Positions 60,652 to 64,000 of a stretch of DNA of 64,000 bases are shown here, piece after piece. The notes below the pieces were generated by a model. The model saw only the letters and a list, made by a program, of their open reading frames with translations. It did no database searches and was not told where the DNA came from. The stretch's first letter is position 1, and each line of letters begins with the position of its first letter. The stretch spans positions 1 to 64,000 of the forward strand of contig CAWBNB010000037.1 of assembly GCA_963789885.1 (NCBI GenBank). The letters are read 5' to 3'. Position numbers and translations under genes: made by a program. This DNA comes from DATEDA01 sp963789885. GTDB lineage: Bacteria > Pseudomonadota > Gammaproteobacteria > Burkholderiales > SG8-39.

Positions 60652-63454
60652 GTGGGAAAACGAACGATTACAACGACATTGCTGGCGCTTGTGGGGCTTG
60701 CGCTGGTGCCGCCGGGGGCGCTGGCAGCCGGGCTGGGGAGGCTCGCTGTTCAGTCGGGCCTCGGACAGCCGCTCCGTGCCGAGATCGAGGTCGCCAACCT
60801 CCAGCGCGGCGAAGCCGAATCGCTCTCAGCGCGCATCGCTTCCGCCGAGGCGTTCCGCGAGGCCGGCGTCGAATACGCCGCGATCGTCCCGCAGGTGCGC
60901 GCCGCGCTCGAGCGCCGCGGCGACAACCGCTACGTGATCCGGCTCTCGACCCTCAACCCGGTCGAGGAACCCTTCGTCGATCTGCTCGTCGAGCTCAACT
61001 GGGCGTCCGGGCGGCTGGTCCGTCAGTACACCTTCCTGCTTGACCCCGCGGACTACAAGGGGTCGCAGCCGATCGCGGCGGCGCCGCCCGCGGTCGCCGC
61101 GCCCCAGCCGCCCCAGGCAAGACCGGTCGAGGAACCGAAGCCACCCGAGGTCACCGCGGCGGCGCCACCGGCGCCCGCTCCCGCCCCTTCCCCGGCGCCG
61201 GCACCCGCGCCGGCGACTGCGGAGAAGCCCGCTGCCTCCGGCCTCGTCTCCGAGCCCAGCGGCACCTACGAGGTGAAGCAGGGTGACACGCTCGGCAAGA
61301 TCGCTGCCCAGTACAAGCCGGAGGGCGTGACCGCGCAACAGATGCTGGTTGCGCTGTACCGCGCCAACGAGGACGCGTTCATCAACAAGAACATGAACCT
61401 GCTCCGGACCGGACGCGTGCTCAGCATCCCGGATCGCGGCGTGGCCGAAGCGGTCGCTCCGCCCGACGCCAACAAGATCGTCAACGCGCAGTTCCAGGAC
61501 TTCAACGAGTACCGCGCCAAGCTCGGGCAGGCGGTGGCCACTGCGCCTGCCCCGGCGGAGGCGCCGCAGCAGCGCGCCACCGGCCGGATCGTCGCCAAGG
61601 CGGACGAGGCCCCGGCGCCGGCCAAAGCTGCCCCGCGAGACGAACTCCGCATCTCGAAGGCCGAGGCCGCGAAGGGCGCGAAGGCCGCGGCCCAGGCGCG
61701 CGCCGACGACATCGCGGCGAGGGACCGTACGATCGCCGAGGCCAACTCGCGGGTGAACGAGCTCGAGAAGAACGTCAAGGACCTCCAGAAGCTGCTCGAG
61801 ATGAAGAATCAGCAGCTCGCGGACCTCCAGAAGCAGGCGCAGGCGGCGAAGGCCGCCCCTCCGCCTGCGGCCAAGGCGCCGGAGCCGGCGAAGGCGGTGG
61901 AGGTCGCGAAGGCGCCTGAGCCGCCAAAGGCCGCGCCGGCGCCCAAGCCCGAGCCGCCAAAGGTCGAAGCGCCGAAGGCAGCCGCGCCGGAGCTGCCGGC
62001 TGCCGCGAAGGCGCCGGAACCGCCCAAGCCCGCGCCGCCGGCCGAGAAGCCGGCCGAAGTCGCCGCGGCACCGGTCGCGAAGGCGCCGGAGCCCGAAGCG
62101 CCCAAGGCGGCACCGCCGGCGCCCAAACCCGAGCCGCCCAAGGCTGCTGCGACGCCCCCGAAGAAGCCGGCGCCACCGCCACCCGAGCCCAGCCTGCTGG
62201 AGACCGTCCTCGACGAGCCGCTGTATCTGGCGGGCGGCGGAGGTGCGATCCTGGCGCTGCTCGTCGGGGGGTACCTCTGGCGAAAAAAACGAAGCGCCAA
62301 GCTGGAGAACAGCCTGCTTGGGGTAACGACGACTGATTCGAGCTCGGTTTTCGGCACTACCGGTGGACGTAGCGTCGATACCGGCGGCAGCTCGCTGCAG
62401 ACCGATTTCAGCCAGAGCGGGATCGGGGCGATCGACACCGACGAGGTCGACCCGGTCGCGGAAGCCGACGTCTATATGGCGTACGGCCGCGACGCGCAGG
62501 CCGAGGAGATCCTCAAGGAAGCGCTGCTGAAGGACCCGAACCGGCAGGCGGTGCGGGTGAAGCTGCTCGAGATCTACGCGGCGCGCAAGGACCTGAAGGC
62601 GTTCGAGACGACCGCGGGCGAGATCTACGCCGCCACGGGCGGCCAGGGGCCGGAGTGGCAGAAGGCGATGGACCTCGGCCTCTCGATCGACCCGACCAAC
62701 CCGATGTACGGCGGCAAGCCGGCCGCGGGCGGCGCCTCGCGGTTGCCCGACACCGTGGTCCTGCCGCCGGCAGCAGGCGCTGCAGCCGCGGCGGCGGCCA
62801 CCGACATCGCCCTCGACCTCGGCACCAGGCCTGCGCCGACGATCGACTTCGATCTCGAGGCGGGCGGCCCGAGAGCGTCGGCCGTGGCACCTGATCTCTC
62901 GCTCGACGTCGCGAGCCAGGCGCCCTCGGATCTCGGGTTCGACCTCGACCTCGGCGGCGACTCGCAGAAGCCGGCCGAAGAGCAGAGCGACTTCTCTCCG
63001 AGCGGCACGTTCATCATGGACGCCGCCACGAAGAAGGCGGTCAGCGACATGGTGGAAAAGAGCAGCAGCGAGCCGGGTGCGCTCTCCATTGACTTCGAGC
63101 TGCCGGGCATGAAGCCCGCGGCCGACGACACGACCCGGATGTCCACCTCGCAGGTCGTGTCGGCGGCCGGCAGCGTCATGGAGTTCAAGCTCGACGTGCC
63201 GACCAAGCCGGCGGCCGGGCGCGGGGGGCGTCGACCTCGGCGGCATCAGCTTCGACCTCGGCAAGGGCGGCGCGGCCGCAGGCGCGCCGGTCGACGCGCG
63301 CTGGCAGGAGGTGGCCACGAAGCTCGATCTCGCCAAGGCGTACGAGGAGATGGGCGACAAGGACGGTGCGCGCGAGCTCCTGAACGAGGTCATGAAGGAG
63401 GGCGACGCGGCGCAGCAGCAGCAGGCGAAGCAGATGATCGACGCATTGAAGTAA
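60652..63454 (+). CDS. fimV: FimV-like polar pilus-assembly hub protein, one apparent frameshift
   Basis: About 933 residues once repaired. Starts with GTG at 60652 after GAGGGGGG. A signal peptide (ending LVPPGALA) and an N-terminal periplasmic domain (VQSGLGQPLRAEIEVANL) come first, then a LysM domain (TYEVKQGDTLGKIAAQYKPE, residue ~203), a coiled coil near 355-395, a long Ala/Pro/Lys-rich spacer, one transmembrane helix (LAGGGGAILALLVGGYLW, ~525) and a cytoplasmic TPR region (ADVYMAYGRDAQAEEILKEA, ~604). FimV organises type IV pili, twitching and cell-pole proteins. At a six-G run (63223-63228) the frame shifts; the true C-terminus LAKAYEEMGDKDGARELLNE to QMIDALK ends at TAA 63452-63454. 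Confidence 0.92.
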
Positions 63455-63472
63455 GCTGCCGCGGAAAATCCC

Positions 63473-63504
63473 CGAGGGCCGCGGATGCGGCCTTCGTCGT
63501 TTTT
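63473..63504 (+). terminator. Intrinsic terminator after fimV
   Basis: Ten-pair stem 63473-63482 with 63487-63496 (one G-U), loop GGAT, followed by TCGTTTTTG. It lies 18 bases after the fimV stop and just before truA, so truA may have weak readthrough or its own promoter. Confidence 0.8.
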
Positions 63505-63509
63505 GATAC

Positions 63510-64000
63510 ATGAGAATTGCGTTAGGGATCGCCTACGACGGCGCGCCGTTCGCGGGCTGGCAGTCGCAGCCTGCGGGGAACACCGTCCAGGACCGCCTGG
63601 AGGCCGCGCTGGCGGCGATCGCCGGGGGCGCGGTGCGGCTGATCGCCGCCGGGCGCACGGACGCGGGCGTGCACGCGACCGGCCAGGTTGCGCACTTCGA
63701 CGCCGACGTCACGCGGCCGGAAGGCGCGTGGGTGCGGGGCACGAATTCGCATTTGCCGGCGGCCGTCGCGGTGCAGTGGGCGGCCGAGGTCGACGGCGAG
63801 TTCCACGCGCGCTACTCGGCCACCGCCCGCACCTACGTCTACGTGCTCTACAACCACCCGGTGCGCCCCTCGGTGCTCGCCGGGAAAGTCGGGTGGTTCC
63901 ATCTCCCGCTCGACGCCGAGCGCATGCAGGCGGCGGCGCAGCTGCTCGTCGGCGAGCACGACTTCAGCGCGTTCCGTTCTGCCGAATGCCAGGCGAAGAC
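63510..64000 (+). CDS. truA: tRNA pseudouridine(38-40) synthase TruA, 3' end beyond the window
   Basis: The first 163 codons are present. MRIALGIAYDGAPFAGWQSQ is the family start; the catalytic Asp is in AAGRTDAGVHATGQVAHFD near residue 52; RTYVYVLYNHPVRPSVLAG near 109 is the second conserved block. It converts uridines 38-40 of tRNA anticodon arms to pseudouridine. The gene continues past the right edge. There is little ribosome-binding sequence before the ATG at 63510. Confidence 0.96.
   Translation, partial: MRIALGIAYDGAPFAGWQSQPAGNTVQDRLEAALAAIAGGAVRLIAAGRTDAGVHATGQVAHFDADVTRPEGAWVRGTNSHLPAAVAVQWAAEVDGEFHARYSATARTYVYVLYNHPVRPSVLAGKVGWFHLPLDAERMQAAAQLLVGEHDFSAFRSAECQAK

Overview
The window is GC-rich chromosomal DNA that looks betaproteobacterial. 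Three conserved blocks point that way: trxA-rho-rpmE, orn beside a Ste24-like M48 protease and rsgA, and leuC-leuD-leuB-asd-fimV-truA. A Bug-type tricarboxylate receptor, a family expanded in Burkholderiales and relatives, agrees. No tRNA, rRNA, CRISPR array, transposase or phage integrase was seen.

Region 1-11.9 kb (minus strand) is a tight run of five large genes, the last running off the left edge: a PhoD-like metallophosphatase, a 1,223-residue beta-rich protein that resembles DUF6603 proteins, and three large proteins I do not recognise. A perfect palindrome beside an AT-rich promoter-like stretch precedes the run. Its base composition is visibly poorer in GC than the core, so it looks accessory and is the best candidate here for an undescribed system.

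Region 12-16.4 kb holds two divergent transcription units, each led by what reads as a yybP-ykoY manganese riboswitch. Rightward are a TerC-family metal exporter and a universal stress protein. Leftward are a LysR-type regulator, an EamA permease and an NAD(P)H-dependent FMN reductase, with an intrinsic terminator between aptamer and regulator. A manganese switch on a LysR operon is unusual.

Region 16.4-27.1 kb is envelope biology: NudL-like CoA pyrophosphatase, PBP1C, a YpfJ-type zinc peptidase, a giant bacterial alpha-2-macroglobulin and a CobD/CbiB-family membrane protein. Region 27.1-32.4 kb is a looser, lower-GC patch: an alpha/beta hydrolase fused to a LuxR helix-turn-helix, a solute-binding protein, a Bug receptor, a decayed TauD-like fragment and a fatty-acid desaturase.

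Region 32.4-50.8 kb is mostly core: a DUF2007 protein, rsgA, M48 protease, orn, an FAD-linked D-lactate/glycolate-type dehydrogenase, DUF6494, an ArnT-like glycosyltransferase, rpmE, rho, trxA, fdxA, a CBS protein, a thioesterase, an ArsR regulator, an LplT-PlsC fusion, DUF2339, DUF3999 and aroC. Region 50.8-64 kb holds an MFS-spermidine synthase fusion, an MFS permease, an M48 lipoprotein, leucine biosynthesis, asd, fimV and the start of truA.

Six genes (pbpC, a solute-binding protein, rsgA, rpmE, leuD, fimV) each carry what looks like a single extra G or C that breaks the frame. All are one-base gains and several hit housekeeping genes, so I read them mainly as sequencing or assembly errors and annotate each gene across its full natural span.
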